Source: Acanthococcus lagerstroemiae
Lineage: Eukaryota > Arthropoda > Insecta > Hemiptera > Eriococcidae
Assembly (NCBI GenBank): GCA_031841125.1
Contig: CM063112.1
Coordinates: forward strand, 22,470,603 to 22,534,602
Reading direction: 5' to 3'
DNA length: 64,000 nt
In this document: one piece after another, positions 1 to 11,384 of the stretch
Layout: the number at the start of each line of letters is the position of its first letter
Position numbering within the stretch: the first letter of the stretch is position 1
Program-made: the position numbers and the translations under genes
Notes under the pieces: model-generated
The model's input: the letters and a program-made list of their open reading frames with translations, nothing else
Told to the model about the DNA's origin: nothing
Database searches by the model: none

Positions 1-954
1 AAGTTCACCGATTTTTCAATCAAAACATTTTTTAATTGAAAATAAAAAAGAAATAAACGAACAAACGCTCTTAGAAAATAAAAATTTTATTCAAATGAAC
101 ATTTTCAAAATTTACCAACTGCCAAATTATTGGGGGTGTTTCATTCCCCCTCTCAATAGTTTCGGCCCTGCAAATGCAGATTAGAACCTTACCCCCCAAG
201 CACTCATATTTGCGCACATGAGCATAACCTAATCTGGAAGGGTAAGCTGGAAGGATGTTAGGAATACTTGAGAGGAACACACAACTTCCTTTACATATTA
301 AGGTGATCGTTATTAACTCTTGGTGATATTTTTTTCTGAATTTCCTCTGATTCGTCTCCTAAATTGGTTCTAATAAAATAAAAAATAAAAAGATTTGGTA
401 CAAAGGTTGGATTAGAGGAATCCGTGACACAAGCTCCTTTTCGTTCTTATGGGAAAAACACATGGAGTTTTGACTTTTCCAGACTAAATTTCCCTCCTAT
501 ATTCACCAGGATTAAAGCCCATAAACTAAACAATAGAAAATAGAACATTTGCTAACAGATTCAGCTTGTGACACTGGAAAATAAGTCTTTTGCTTTCAAC
601 TTCTAGACTTTAATAAAATGTTCAACTTTTTCAAATTTCAAGCTCTAGGTCAAACAGAGAATCTAGTAAAAACAGAACAGTCATTGAAATTCGAAATTCA
701 ACGTTTGCTACCGACTTTCAGATTTTCGATTTAACTTTCAGTTTGGAGAGGTGGAGAAGAAAAACTTACCGACAAATATTCTTTGAAAATTAAAAATTTG
801 CCGATTTTTTAATCGAAATATTTTTTAAATGAAAAAAATAAATAAGCATTCATAAAAAATGAAAAATTCAAATGAACAGTTTCAAAATTTCCGACTGCAA
901 AATTTTTGGTGGAAGTGGGGTTCAACCTCCCCTCACACACCCTATAGTTTTGTC
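1..954. repeat. Pair of diverged direct repeats, no gene seen
   Basis: No coding potential is recognisable here. Two related blocks, about 1-190 and 785-950, share the same order of words: an AT-rich lead-in, a stretch close to TCAAATGAACA, a word like CAAAATTT, and an ending in a C-rich 'ccctctcaatagttt' versus 'caccctatagtttt' segment. They look like two diverged copies of one interspersed repeat about 785 bp apart. The intervening 200-780 region holds AT-rich sequence with no feature I can name. Confidence 0.45.
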
Positions 955-3900
955 CTGATAGAAGTATAGCTTTATACAGGTATACGCCCCCACATCTACA
1001 GCAGACAAAAATGAAATAGAAAACTTTTATGAACAGCCAAATGGGTCAACGAGAATGGGAAGAAAATAACACTTTAGGCCCGTATAATTATGGTAAAAGA
1101 AACGAAAGAGGTGGAAAGCTAATTAAATTCTGTCAACAGAACCAGTTTAAGATTTTGAATATCTTCTTCAAACAGAGACATGAAAAAAGATGAACATGGG
1201 TGGCACCAAATGATGAATACAAAACACAAGTAGATTACGTAATCACCCCTACTAATATCAAAGATATAAAAAGTTTCAAAGTTATTTCAAAATTTCCGTA
1301 TAACCAGGGAAAATTATTTTATGCCTTAAAAACAGTGAAATATGCGCATATAATATTCCCCAAAAAAGGCCAAAATATGTCAAAATATTCCCTCACGTGT
1401 AAAGTATGCTCAAAATATTCAGTAACATAATATGGGTATCAAAATGCAGGACTTTTCAAGCTGAATAATAGCTTCAAAACGAACAAAGCTCAGTGATTCA
1501 AAATCCAATTTGTATCCTCGGATCCAAATTCCGGAGCTGGCTCCAGATTCATTCCATCACAGATAAATAAATCAACACATGCCACAGATAACACAATTCA
1601 AAAGTACAACTTCACGTCCGCATTCGGATTTGAATCATGAAAAAATGTAGGAGCGCTAATATACAACCAACCACTTTCAGTCATTTCATTTCCAATCGAA
1701 TTTTCAGATGTTTTTATTGTTTTCCAGCAGAAAAGTAGAAGTATTCCCGAAAGGTTCTCCAAAATGGCCAAATATTCTCAAAATATGCCTAAAAACCGAG
1801 GAAAATAATACAATGCATTTTTATGCTTCTGATAACAAAATATGTCCAATCAAGTTAGGTCCAATTGACTGCATATTACATGAATCATAAAGATATGACG
1901 GATATTCCCTATATGAATTACTAGGAAAAATATGTCGAAACATAAAATAATTTTCCCTGCTTATAGCACAAACCATAGACTTATAAAATGTACAAGCTGG
2001 CGATACCCAAGAACCCAAACTAACTCATTACCACTAAATGCAAAAAAATAATAATGTACATGAAATGGAATTGAGAAATTCATTATCAAAACAAATTTAA
2101 ATTGGGACATTCCCACGGATCTGGAGAAAAATTGTAAAATTCTTCTAAGAAAAATTAAACAACTTCTCGAAAGAAATAAAAGACCTACTAACAAAAAGGC
2201 AAAAACTGAAAATAAAAACCAAAAAATTTAAAGAAGAGAAAATAGAATTAAACATACTCTGCAAATTGATTAAACAAAAACTAAGAGCACAAAGAAAGGA
2301 AAAGGAAGACGAATAATAAAATCCATTTTGAAAACAACTAACAGCACTAAGAAAATTAAAAAAGAGTCAAGTCTTGGTAAAACATGGACTGACTTGGAAG
2401 ATAAACCAGAAATAAAACAGTGTGATAGAAAAATAATTAACAGTGTGGCTACAGACTTCTATATAGAGCTTTACAATAATGAAAAAGTAGATCTAGATAA
2501 ATATGATCAAGAAGAATTTCGTAATCAAGAGCCACCCTTCACCGAATGGGAACTTGAAAATGTGATAAAAACCCTAAAAAATAACAAGGCACCTGGTAAT
2601 GACAGATTAACAAAAATGAACATGTAAAATATGAAAGTAAGTTGACTATCTAAATATTAAAAAAATTTTCAATAGTATCTTATTAATTCAAAAATTCCCA
2701 AAATCATGGAAAGAATCTGAAATAATATTCTGTATGTGATGATGCAGGTCTCCATTTCTCTCTGTCTTGTGCAAGTTCTTTCATTTCGTAATAACAGTAC
2801 ATTTGACATCCTTGATTATTTATTGAACATACTGAAATCTTTGCCGACCTACCCAATTCTTTCCCTCCTCTCTTCCTTCTAACACCAGTGATATTATTCC
2901 TGGGTGCCTCAAATTCTGTCCTATTAGTTTATCCCTCCTTCTCTTCAGACAATTCCAAATATCCATTTTACCTCCTGCTCTGTTAAGTACTTTCTCATTT
3001 CTTACCTAATCCGTCCATTTGATGGCCAGGTTTAAGATCAAGAATAATCAGAGATATTGAAGGGAAGTATTTCGCCGTTAAATGAGGAGTCAGACAAGGG
3101 GACCCGCTATCACCGGTATTATTGGACTGGGCTCTGGAAGAAATTTTCAGAAACATCAAATGGGAAGAAGAAGAAGGCATAAACATTAACGGGGAAAAGA
3201 TTTCTAACTTGAGGTTCGCTGATGATGTAATCCTTCTTGCTAGTTCAGAACAAGAACTGAGAGAGATGATGAAGGAATGAAGCCACAAAGGTACTGAATC
3301 GGGGCTACGAATGAAAATTAATAAAACAAAAATTCTAACCAAAAGTCCAGTTACAAAACCAATAGAACTAAACGGGGAAAAAATAGAAATCAATACCACA
3401 GGCAACATACCTAGGACAACAAATAACGTTCGAAAATAATACAGAGAAAGAAGTAGAAATTAGAATACAAAAGTGTGGTCCAAATACTGGACACTCAAAA
3501 GAATATTTAAGGACCCCTTCAACAATTTGTACAAAAGCCAAATATTTAATACATGGTATATAGTACCTACATTGACGTATGAATGTCAGACTTGGAAACT
3601 GACTTCTAAAGATATAAACCAGCTGAGAATAACGCAAAATTCAATAGAACGGTCAATAGTGAAAATAAAGAAAAAGGACTGTATACGAACGGAGATCTTG
3701 AAACAAAAACTTGGCAAACAATCTAGACGTAGTAAGATATGTAATAAGACAAAAATAGAGATGGGCGGACCATGTTGCAAGGTTAAAAGATGACAGATGG
3801 ACGTACAGGGCCACTTTCTGGTACACTTCTCCCAAAAAAAAGAAAAAGGTCGCAGCTAGGAGGATGGGAAGATGATATAAACGCATTCTTAGGGGGTAAG

Positions 3901-4100
3901 AATTTCCAAAAAATCACAACGAATCGGGCAGAATGGGAACGGCTGCAGGAAACCTTTGCTCATTTTGGGCCGAGGAAAGATTTCTAAATTCTAAATTTTT
4001 TAATTCTTAAAAGTGCAACTTTATAAGTTTATAATTATTTCATAAGATGGATGGAAATAATCCTCAATAAAGGTATTTTGAGTTGATTTTGATTTTGATT
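955..4100 (+). pseudogene. LINE family A (RTE-like), decayed and interrupted copy
   Basis: This is a broken non-LTR retrotransposon. From about 973 the plus strand reads an AP-endonuclease segment (QVYAPT, then GQRE, then YGKRNERGGKL, then VDYVITP), with a frameshift near 1030 and a TGA near 1190. Reverse transcriptase follows: KTLKNNKAPGNDR at about 2560-2610, GVRQGDPLSPVL at about 3085-3125 and LRFADDVILL at about 3210-3240, then a thumb-like region to about 3990. The 3' end runs into a TTGATTTTGATTT tail at 4083-4101, as is common for RTE-type LINEs. It is split by a MITE (1305-1959) and by part of a minus-strand LINE B (2745-2998). The clade is tentative. Frameshifts and stops make it non-functional. 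Confidence 0.75.
1305..1959. mobile_element. hAT-type MITE inserted in the LINE A endonuclease
   Basis: A 19-bp perfect terminal inverted repeat, CAGGGAAAATTATTTTATG at 1305-1323 and its complement at 1941-1959, bounds a 655-bp non-coding element. The 8-bp flanks are CGTATAAC on the left and CTTATAGC on the right, matching at 6 of 8 positions, which fits an aged hAT target duplication. The interior is rich in AAAATATG words and encodes no transposase. The LINE endonuclease frame on the left (SKFPYN) continues directly into an NHRLIK-like motif once the element and one flank copy are skipped. Confidence 0.75.
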
Positions 4101-4990
4101 TACCCATAGTACCGTATCTCAAAAGCTTCGATCCTTCTCTTCTCTGGTTTTCTTATGGTCCACGTTTCACATCCATACAAGACTACACTTCAAAGATAAG
4201 TTTTCAAGAACTATTTTTTTATTTCCAGATTTATTTTTGATTTGAAAAGATTACTTTTTCGATAAAATTCTAATTTGGCTCGTGCAGTTCTACTGCTAAT
4301 ATCACTTTTACTACTTCCATCTTTTGTTATTTTACTCCCTAAATAGCAAAATTCGCTCACTTCCTCGATCTTTTCCTGTCCAGTATTTATATTTAAGCGA
4401 TCATATTCACACCGATTACATACCATTACTTTAGTTTTATTTTTATTTATTCTCATACGATATTCTACACTCAAACTCTCCTCCATTCCATTTAAAATGT
4501 TTTCTAATCAATACTCCTTTCAGCTAATAAGACAATATCGTCTGCAAACCTGAGCATCTTTACTCGCTCCCCATGTATAATGACGCCTGCTTCAAAATTT
4601 TCTTTTATTTCTTTTATGGCCCACTCTATATTCAGATTGAATTATACTGGAGATAAGGAGCACCCCTGCTTTACACCGTTTTCTATATTAGCCTCCCCTT
4701 TCTCTCCTTTTATTCTTAATGTGGCTTTCTGTCCTTTATATAAGTTTAAAATGACTTGTCTGTCTTTAAATCTTATACCTATCTTTTTTAGAATATCAAA
4801 CATTTTATTCCATTTAGCCATGTTAAAAGCTTTTTCAATATCAACGAATGCCATATATGTATCCTGCCCCTTCTTGAATCTCCCATTTACAATTGCGAAA
4901 TAATCGTGTTTAGCAGAGTAATATTGCAACCCAACATTCATTATCATATTTCTTATAATTATACAAAATGAAAGGGTTGGAATATAGATC
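2745..4990 (-). pseudogene. LINE family B (RTE-like) remnants, split by LINE A sequence
   Basis: On the minus strand, 4990-4105 encodes reverse transcriptase pieces: DTYMAFVDIEKAFN, then NGVKQGCSLSPV, then LRFADDIVLLA, then NKNKTKVMVCNRC and EFCYLGSKITKDG. The 3' part of the same family lies at 2998-2745 (RHPGIISL, KNWVG, MKELAQD). The two halves are separated by plus-strand LINE A sequence (about 3010-4100). Other family B copies in this window (31385-33785 and 54002-54480) show the halves are normally contiguous. Frameshifts and stops occur throughout. Confidence 0.7.
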
Positions 4991-5227
4991 ATTTCAGTTA
5001 ATTAATTATGAAAGCTCAACTTGGTGCAGTGGAAGGCTTGTGATGAGCTTGTATTGCCAGCATGGTGGGCTGGCAATGTTGTTTACATACTGAAAGTCGC
5101 TTGTATAGGAATGAAAAGCCTTGGAATACGATAAAAGGTATATTACAAATACTTGTAAATGATAAGCTCCTAAAGTAAAGTAGGTTTCTTGCGGCGGCTT
5201 CGGTCTCGCTTCTTGGTGGCTTATTCA
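4991..5227. other. Unassigned 240-bp stretch
   Basis: Between the LINE B remnant and the hAT element I see no recognisable gene, repeat ends or regulatory motif. A minus-strand open stretch of about 70 codons exists but resembles nothing I know. Confidence 0.3.
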
Positions 5228-5235
5228 TCTAACAG

Positions 5236-6002
5236 CAGAGATGCACAAAATATTTGAACTTCAAATGGAAATACCATTTAAATGGTTCAAATAGGTATTT
5301 AAATAGATTATTTAAATGAAAATTGGTGACAACCATTTATACTTCTAATTAAATGCATTTGTTAAGCAAAAATCTATTTACACAGCAAGGTATTTAAATG
5401 GTTTTGTTTCTTCTTCAGTTTGTTCGTCTATAATGGTTTGTTTCGGACTGAGTGCGAGTGAGTTGAAGCTGAAGACAAGCCAGCCAGCTCTGCAGTGGTA
5501 CGGGATTTTGACGTATATCTAGTGTTCTCATATCGAGGGCACTTTAACACATCTATATTTATCGATATTTCTTAAAATTTATCAATAATATCGATAAAAT
5601 ATCGATATTTTAGTAACTTTTACAAATGAGCTGCAGGAGTGCCAAAATATATGGCAGTGGGGCCCTTTTAAGCAAAAACCAAGGAAGAAAGGTAGCATAT
5701 GATAACAAGTAACAAGTGCCATTTCTGTTTGTCAACATTTCTGAACAATATGAATGGATAATACAGTTGGGTAGTAAGGTCTGTTAGGTCACCCTAGTCA
5801 GTACTTTGAAAGTTTTAGTGTGTATTTCATCCAATACAATAAATGCAGTGTCTGTAGAGACATTTTTTAAAACCATTTGAAAACCATTTAAATGGCTACT
5901 GAAAGTGAGAAATATTTTAAAATAGGTATTTAAGTGTATTCCGACCTAACCTATTTGAAATACATATTTAAATAGATCAACCCAACCATTTGTGCATCTC
6001 TG
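5236..6002. mobile_element. Non-autonomous hAT element with perfect 8-bp target duplication
   Basis: The ends read CAGAGATGCACAAA on the left and the complement TTTGTGCATCTCTG on the right. The direct flanks TCTAACAG at 5228-5235 and 6003-6010 are identical, the classic 8-bp hAT duplication. The 767-bp body has no transposase. It is full of ATTTAAATGG words near both ends, plausibly transposase-binding sites, and has a cluster of ATCGATA motifs at about 5570-5615. Confidence 0.9.
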
Positions 6003-6059
6003 TCTAACAGTATACATGAAACAAACTATACTGTCAGTTATATGATTTCAAGATAACGG

Positions 6060-6660
6060 TACAATTATTAAGGTGAAGCGCCAACATAAAAGATCCTAGG
6101 GATGGCTCATGAAGTCAGTACAAGGTGGTGTGCGAGGCGTCTTAGTAAGACGGCTTGCGCAGCGGCTTATATAGTATCTCCAAGTATTAGTCAAAATTGT
6201 GGAAGACAACTTGAGAGCTTATCAGTGAACTCAATGTCAAGTACTGCTAGAACATCAAACGCACCACAACCACCACAACTTACAGGTGGACTCAGTGTCA
6301 AGGACTGCTTAACACCAAGTGCACCACAAACACTACTACTTATAGGCGGAATCAGTGTCAAGGACTGCTTAACACTAAATGCATTACTAGTAATGAAAAA
6401 TGGGAACTTACAGAGGCAGACACAACGTCAAGGATTGCTCGAATATCAAGTGCACTACTATAGTAATGTTTACATGTTATTGTTGGCTCGGTGAATATAT
6501 TTCAGGGTTCGTTATAGTTAGCATTTATAGTTTGTTTTCACACAACTTATCACAGAGCCTGTCAACGTATTGGGATATGGGGTCAGTGAGCGGACAAGCG
6601 CTAGTGAAAGAGAAAGGGAGAGAGAGATAGAAAGAGCGCAGTAGAGAGAGCGAGATCAAC
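6060..6660 (+). repeat. Short tandem repeat block plus GA-rich tract
   Basis: Between about 6225 and 6460 a unit containing GTCAAGGACTGCTTAACAC and AAGTGCACCACAA recurs three to four times, at spacings near 60-72 bp and with increasing divergence. An open frame runs through it (residues such as GGLSVKDCLT repeat), but there is no recognisable domain, so I do not call a gene. A GA-rich simple repeat (agagaaagggagagagag) follows at about 6605-6655. Confidence 0.5.
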
Positions 6661-6894
6661 TTTAGAAAAATTGGTTGTTAATTTAACGGTTATCTGACCT
6701 GTGAATATGCTTGGAGCGGCGTCAACACAAACATGAGCACAAATTCACTTTCACAGTAAATTACACGACGCACGAGAACGCAAGAAAAACTCCCATTTGA
6801 ACCATATGAAGATCTGAACAGAAATAAGACTGATGTCTCTTGCTGGCTACCAGGTGTACCGCAGTGACTGGTATAAACATGATCATGACTCATT

Positions 6895-7155
6895 GGTTTA
6901 ACGTTAGTTTTGGGTTAACAGGCTAAAGCGATTGGCTTTGTTGAAGTGTCTGAGGCTGTCCGATACCGAGGAATTAATAGGGACTGGACCTTTTTTATCT
7001 TATCTATTTTATCGTTCCAGCTATTAACAATAGCGAAACACTATTGCTGTCAGTTGAAGTTTAATTTTAGGGTTACCGGCTCAAGTGCTTTGCTTTGTAA
7101 AAGCATCCGGGGCTGTCATTTTCGAGGTATTATAATTGACCACATGAATTCAATA
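6895..7155. repeat. Diverged tandem duplication, period about 157 bp
   Basis: The segment about 6905-6990 (ttttgggttaacaggctaaa through aggctgtccgataccgagg) is echoed at about 7063-7147 (ttttagggttaccggctcaa through gggctgtcattttcgagg). The two copies keep the same word order but differ at many bases. No coding function was recognised. Confidence 0.5.
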
Positions 7156-7234
7156 TTTCGACTATTAGTGGAATACTATAATCATTAATGTCGAAGTCGA
7201 ATTTTTCGACAACAATTAATCTCAAAGCTAACAC

Positions 7235-7440
7235 TGCTTCCCAATTCTACTTTTTCTAAATCCAAACTGATCAGCTCCTAATTCTGCATCTATTCTATAT
7301 ATTCTCAACTCTCCTGTAAATCATCCTAGTTAATATTTTTGACGCATATTCTTTATGTAGAGTGTGCCAATTCACAATTTCTTCTTCTGTATTCTAAAGA
7401 GATTTCAGCTGATACGCCATTTTCATGGAGAACTTCCATA
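7235..7440 (-). pseudogene. LINE B fragment (5' part of reverse transcriptase)
   Basis: Read on the minus strand, the segment contains a block like RRVENI, DAELGADQFGFRKS, typical of reverse transcriptase before the catalytic motifs. It is short, frameshifted and isolated. It ends just left of the complete DNA transposon at 7521. Confidence 0.55.
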
Positions 7441-7700
7441 GCGAGAACCTATTCCAATTAACAACATACCACTCACCGATTAGACATACACAACCACAGA
7501 CAACCAATAGGAACACACAAGGGTAGTTATCAAAATTCGCGCATGATTCAAAAAATGAAAATTTATTTTGGAATTATGAAATTTTGAACTTGTTTTTACA
7601 TTTATTGTATGGGTGATACCTCCCAGATTACAAATCCAAAAAAAAAAAACATCCATCCTCAATAATTAGTACACAGGGGGAAGACTGAAAAAAAAGGTAG

Positions 7701-7734
7701 CCACGCTAAAGACACTCGTGCCACGCTAAAGACA
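7701..7734 (+). repeat. Left subterminal repeats of the transposon
   Basis: Two identical 14-bp copies, CCACGCTAAAGACA at 7701-7714 and 7721-7734, lie 20 bp apart in direct orientation about 180 bp inside the left end. The same motif recurs at the right end, so these are probable transposase-binding sites. Confidence 0.75.
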
Positions 7735-8121
7735 AGACTTCACTTTTTTTTTTAAAGATATGATCTATTTAAGTTTCAATTACATTTTTCTTTCAAGATT
7801 TGACGACTAGCCCACACATAAAGCTCAGAAATAAAACTTTGAAGTCCCAAAATTGTAAGTAATATAATTCATATTTTTCAAATCCAACAATTAAGCCTTA
7901 AAATATTGGTGAAGTACATTTTGCAAAACATTTAACAAATAGATAGCACTTAAACTGAAAAATGAAAGTAATTTGAATTGATTTTAATTGGCATTAGGCT
8001 TTGGATTCACATAAAATAAAACAATATTGTAAAGACTTAGAACTTTTTTTTTCAAATTAACTTATAGCGAATAATTAAAACTATAATTATTATCTGATCA
8101 ATATAAAGAACTATGACAATA

Positions 8122-10620
8122 TTAAAATAAAAATTTGTCAATACAACTGAAATCATACTTCTCAAATTTTAAAATACCGCGTCGACAAACTATGGGGTGG
8201 GGTAGGACATCAATAATGTCCTCTCGAGAAATAGAAGATTTATCTACAGCATTGGGCCATACAAAAAATGGAGACCCCTTCCGAGATTTTCGCAGAAACT
8301 GCACAGTTGGGTCCTCACCCATTTCTATTATTTGACCGATATAATATTTGACTTTGAGCGTGGCATAAGGAAATTTAACTAAGACAAAATCACCTAAAAT
8401 CCTTTCTCCCAATGCAGCACTGAAGTGATTTATAGAAGATTCCACTTGGTCATCATTAGCCTCGACAGACTCCACACATGCATCCTCATTAGGAACAGGT
8501 TCCCTTCTTCCTTTACACTGATAGGTAAGGACTCCCATATCAAAGTGTTTACATTCAACATTACAAAAACAAGAAAGTGACTTAAATTGAATCATATTTG
8601 GTTTTTCTCTCACCCATTTCAGATGGTGGACTTTCATTGTCCCTACAAATGGCAGAATATTTTTTTTCTCTTCCTCTGACAAATCCTCCCTTTCTATATC
8701 CTCCACAGAAACAACCTGTATCTTTATTCCATGTATTTCTTTAATAACAAGGTTGGAGAAAGCTCCAAAGTTATTTATATCTGTATTACAAGATACCAAT
8801 CGGTCGGCAGTTCTCTTAATAGTGCCACCCACCCCATCAGCGGCACCCTTCCCATGGCCTGCTTCTGTAAAGTTCCATGTCATAACATCGACATTAGAAA
8901 AGGCCTCAGGAAATTTGTGCGCTATCAAATAAAACATAGTTTTATTCCTATATTGGGTGGTGGGGCCGTCGCTTTGGAAATGTATTACTTTAATTAAATC
9001 TATTTCATTTTTCAATGCCTCATACAGATGAGCCCAAATTGCTATCGCATCGTGTCGCGGAGACTTTGAAATGGTACAAAAAGATTTGGGTTGAATGTTG
9101 TCCCCAACCTTTCTATATAATACTCCTGTGTGGAGTGTGATCTGTTCACGTGATCCACCAAAATGTACACCTTGGACCTCAGCACTATATTTGCATACAA
9201 AATTTTCGGAAAAGTCAATGTGTACATAAATTTCTTCCCCACCTAAACCTTCTTTCAATCTCCTAACTGAGTTAGCTTGGTGATAGTAATTGCCCAAGTG
9301 TTGAGTAAATTTGTTAATATCATTGTGAAAAACACTAACAAGCTCATAAAGTCGACATTTAAAAATTTCTTTAACAGTATGCTTCACTTCTCTTGTAGTT
9401 CCTTTCTTATTATTGTCAGGGATTGTACTTTTTTGTGAAACCCATTTTTCATATTTTACTTCAGTAGCACCGTCAAAAAGGTTAATTTCTACTGCCTTGT
9501 CTACGCACTTCTTACACAGACGAAGTATACAATCATTGGTGTATGCAGGATGACAGCATAAATCTTTTTTAATTAGTTCCTCTGGATCACGGTAATTAAT
9601 AACGTTAAGTTCTTTTAATTTACGAGTGATAAATGTAATATTTGTACATTTTTCACACATGCAAGTATTCCTTTCATGAATTTTCATAAACACAACCCAA
9701 AAAGGCCTTAACCGACAAAAAACAGTATAAGAAACAACAAATTCATTCTTGTTGCAAAATTTTTCATGCAATTTCTGCAAGGAGTTGAGAAGGTAACGTT
9801 TTTGTTTACAGATTTGATTCTTTTTAACATAATCCTTCTTTCCAGGAGCTAAACAAGAAGCCTCATCGCTAACGTAAAATGACTGTATGGCTTTTTTAAT
9901 AATTTCATTTGTATTGTTATCTCGTTTCAAGTATCCTACTTTACCCAAGCGGTTCCTCTTATTATTCATACGCCAACGATACGACAGAAATGGCTTAGAT
10001 TCTTTCATGAACTTATATTTTTTTAAATACCGAGACGTAATCATCGTAGAGAATAATTGCTTCTGTTTAAACGAACTTTTTTGAAAACTTGTAGACAGTT
10101 CATGCTTTAAAGTTTCCCCAAAAACTAATCTTCTTCTAATTTCCGGCGATACTTTCTGAGGCTGCGTTTTCAAGAATTTTTTTACTTTTGATCTCGGGCT
10201 ATTTGACATGATACGTGCTTTCAATCGATAGTATTTCTGTTTGTAACGGGTGTACTTTTTCGCTAAAACTAAATTTGACAGCGATAACTGTTTATTATCA
10301 CGATAAACTTTGGCATGTTTAGCAGCATTCTTTTTTTTCCAAACCTGTTTCTGCCGATTCGATATGACGACTCCCTCGCTATCCATCATGGTTTTCATCT
10401 TAAGTCGATAGGATCTCTTTTGATCTCGCCATTTTCGCCGCATGATTCTTCTTTCACAGTCACTTACTTTCTTCTTCTTTCTTCCTTTAGCAGCGAGATA
10501 TCGTTTGTGCTTTTTTGATTGTTCTGCCTTATACGCCGCCGAATCCTCCTTAATTCGTTGTCTTCGTCGTTTTTCCGCCTCTCTCTTCTTCTTTTTTCGT
10601 TCTTCCTTACTTTGAGCCAT
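8122..10620 (-). CDS. Transposase-like protein, 832 aa, DDE-type (intact)
   Basis: A single uninterrupted reading frame starts at the ATG at 10618-10620, the first Met of a strongly basic N-terminus (residues 1-80, many Lys/Arg, likely DNA-binding and nuclear-localising). Residues 320-372 hold a Cys-rich knuckle (C320, C322, C325, C355, C356, C364, C369, C372). Residues 464-600 look like an RNase H-fold catalytic core, with Asp in YVHIDFSENF (D469), Asp in HFQSDGPTTQYRNK (D551) and Glu in WNFTEAGHGKGAADGVGG (E586). Residues about 743-808 (GDFVLVKF through EDIIDVLPHP) resemble a small chromo/SH3-like barrel. I recognise the DFSEN / QSDG / GHGKG signature as a family found in many arthropod and aquatic animal genomes. 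Placing it in a transposon is supported directly by the flanking inverted repeats. The catalytic residue choice is inference. Confidence 0.85.
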   Translation of the reverse strand: MAQSKEERKKKKREAEKRRRQRIKEDSAAYKAEQSKKHKRYLAAKGRKKKKVSDCERRIMRRKWRDQKRSYRLKMKTMMDSEGVVISNRQKQVWKKKNAAKHAKVYRDNKQLSLSNLVLAKKYTRYKQKYYRLKARIMSNSPRSKVKKFLKTQPQKVSPEIRRRLVFGETLKHELSTSFQKSSFKQKQLFSTMITSRYLKKYKFMKESKPFLSYRWRMNNKRNRLGKVGYLKRDNNTNEIIKKAIQSFYVSDEASCLAPGKKDYVKKNQICKQKRYLLNSLQKLHEKFCNKNEFVVSYTVFCRLRPFWVVFMKIHERNTCMCEKCTNITFITRKLKELNVINYRDPEELIKKDLCCHPAYTNDCILRLCKKCVDKAVEINLFDGATEVKYEKWVSQKSTIPDNNKKGTTREVKHTVKEIFKCRLYELVSVFHNDINKFTQHLGNYYHQANSVRRLKEGLGGEEIYVHIDFSENFVCKYSAEVQGVHFGGSREQITLHTGVLYRKVGDNIQPKSFCTISKSPRHDAIAIWAHLYEALKNEIDLIKVIHFQSDGPTTQYRNKTMFYLIAHKFPEAFSNVDVMTWNFTEAGHGKGAADGVGGTIKRTADRLVSCNTDINNFGAFSNLVIKEIHGIKIQVVSVEDIEREDLSEEEKKNILPFVGTMKVHHLKWVREKPNMIQFKSLSCFCNVECKHFDMGVLTYQCKGRREPVPNEDACVESVEANDDQVESSINHFSAALGERILGDFVLVKFPYATLKVKYYIGQIIEMGEDPTVQFLRKSRKGSPFFVWPNAVDKSSISREDIIDVLPHPIVCRRGILKFEKYDFSCIDKFLF

Positions 10621-10764
10621 TTCAGTACCTACACACAGTATCTTTGTCTGTAATTTGAAAATGAGGAACTGCAGATTGTGACAACTAAGAGTTATTGACT
10701 AAAATATCCTTATTTATTGTATTTCTCACAGTACAAAGAAGTAGTGTCTGTAGAGTGAGCAATC

Positions 10765-11384
10765 TGTCTTTAGCGTGGGCAGCGACATTTTTGCTGAGCC
10801 ACGCTAAAGACAAAGAAAACTACACACGCTACAAGACAAAATAAGAGAAACTCGCGGTTACAGATACAAAAAATATATTTTCGGGTCAATATAAATATGA
10901 GTAATTGTTATTACTATCATTTACTTACCGAATCAAAATTTGAATGATCCAAACTCTATGTTAAAGAGTATGAAACACACCCCACGCGAAAGACAGGATT
11001 GAAATGTACGGTGCAGGTTTTCGTCACGAACACTACTGTAGATTCGCACGTGAGTACTTTCCACAGAAAATAAGCAGCGCCTACTTCGCTCACTAAATCA
11101 TGGTTACAGAATACCAAACTTAGCCAGAAAAACAATCTTTACGTGCTGCAGAATAGGATCTTAAGTTCTTTCCACGCTATAGGACAGTAAACATGGTGAC
11201 GTGGCTATTAGTGGGTAATTCTACCCATACTGATTTTGAAATAATTACGAAGTCATGATTTCCCATTTGGATCATCACGCTGACACCATTCACGTTTTTA
11301 TATTGATGATCGAGAAATAGCTGTTATCAAGAACGAGATAAACGTAAGTAGAAACTTAATGAGTGACAGCCACGCTACTGGACA
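10765..11384. repeat. Right subterminal repeats of the transposon
   Basis: Five related motifs lie between the start of the transposase gene and the right end: the complement TGTCTTTAGCGTGG at 10765-10778; exact CCACGCTAAAGACA at 10799-10812; CCACGCGAAAGACA at 10982; CCACGCTATAGGACA at 11172; and CCACGCTACTGGACA at 11370. Orientation is mixed near the gene and forward further out. Their position just upstream of the ATG means they could also let the transposase repress its own promoter. That role is inference. Confidence 0.7.

Noticed and set aside
6102..6494. 130-codon plus-strand reading frame as a gene
   Set aside because: It is created by a short tandem repeat, has no recognisable domain, and lies among mobile-element debris.
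8135..10518. Plus-strand open frames opposite the transposase
   Set aside because: They are antisense shadows of the 832-residue gene and resemble nothing.
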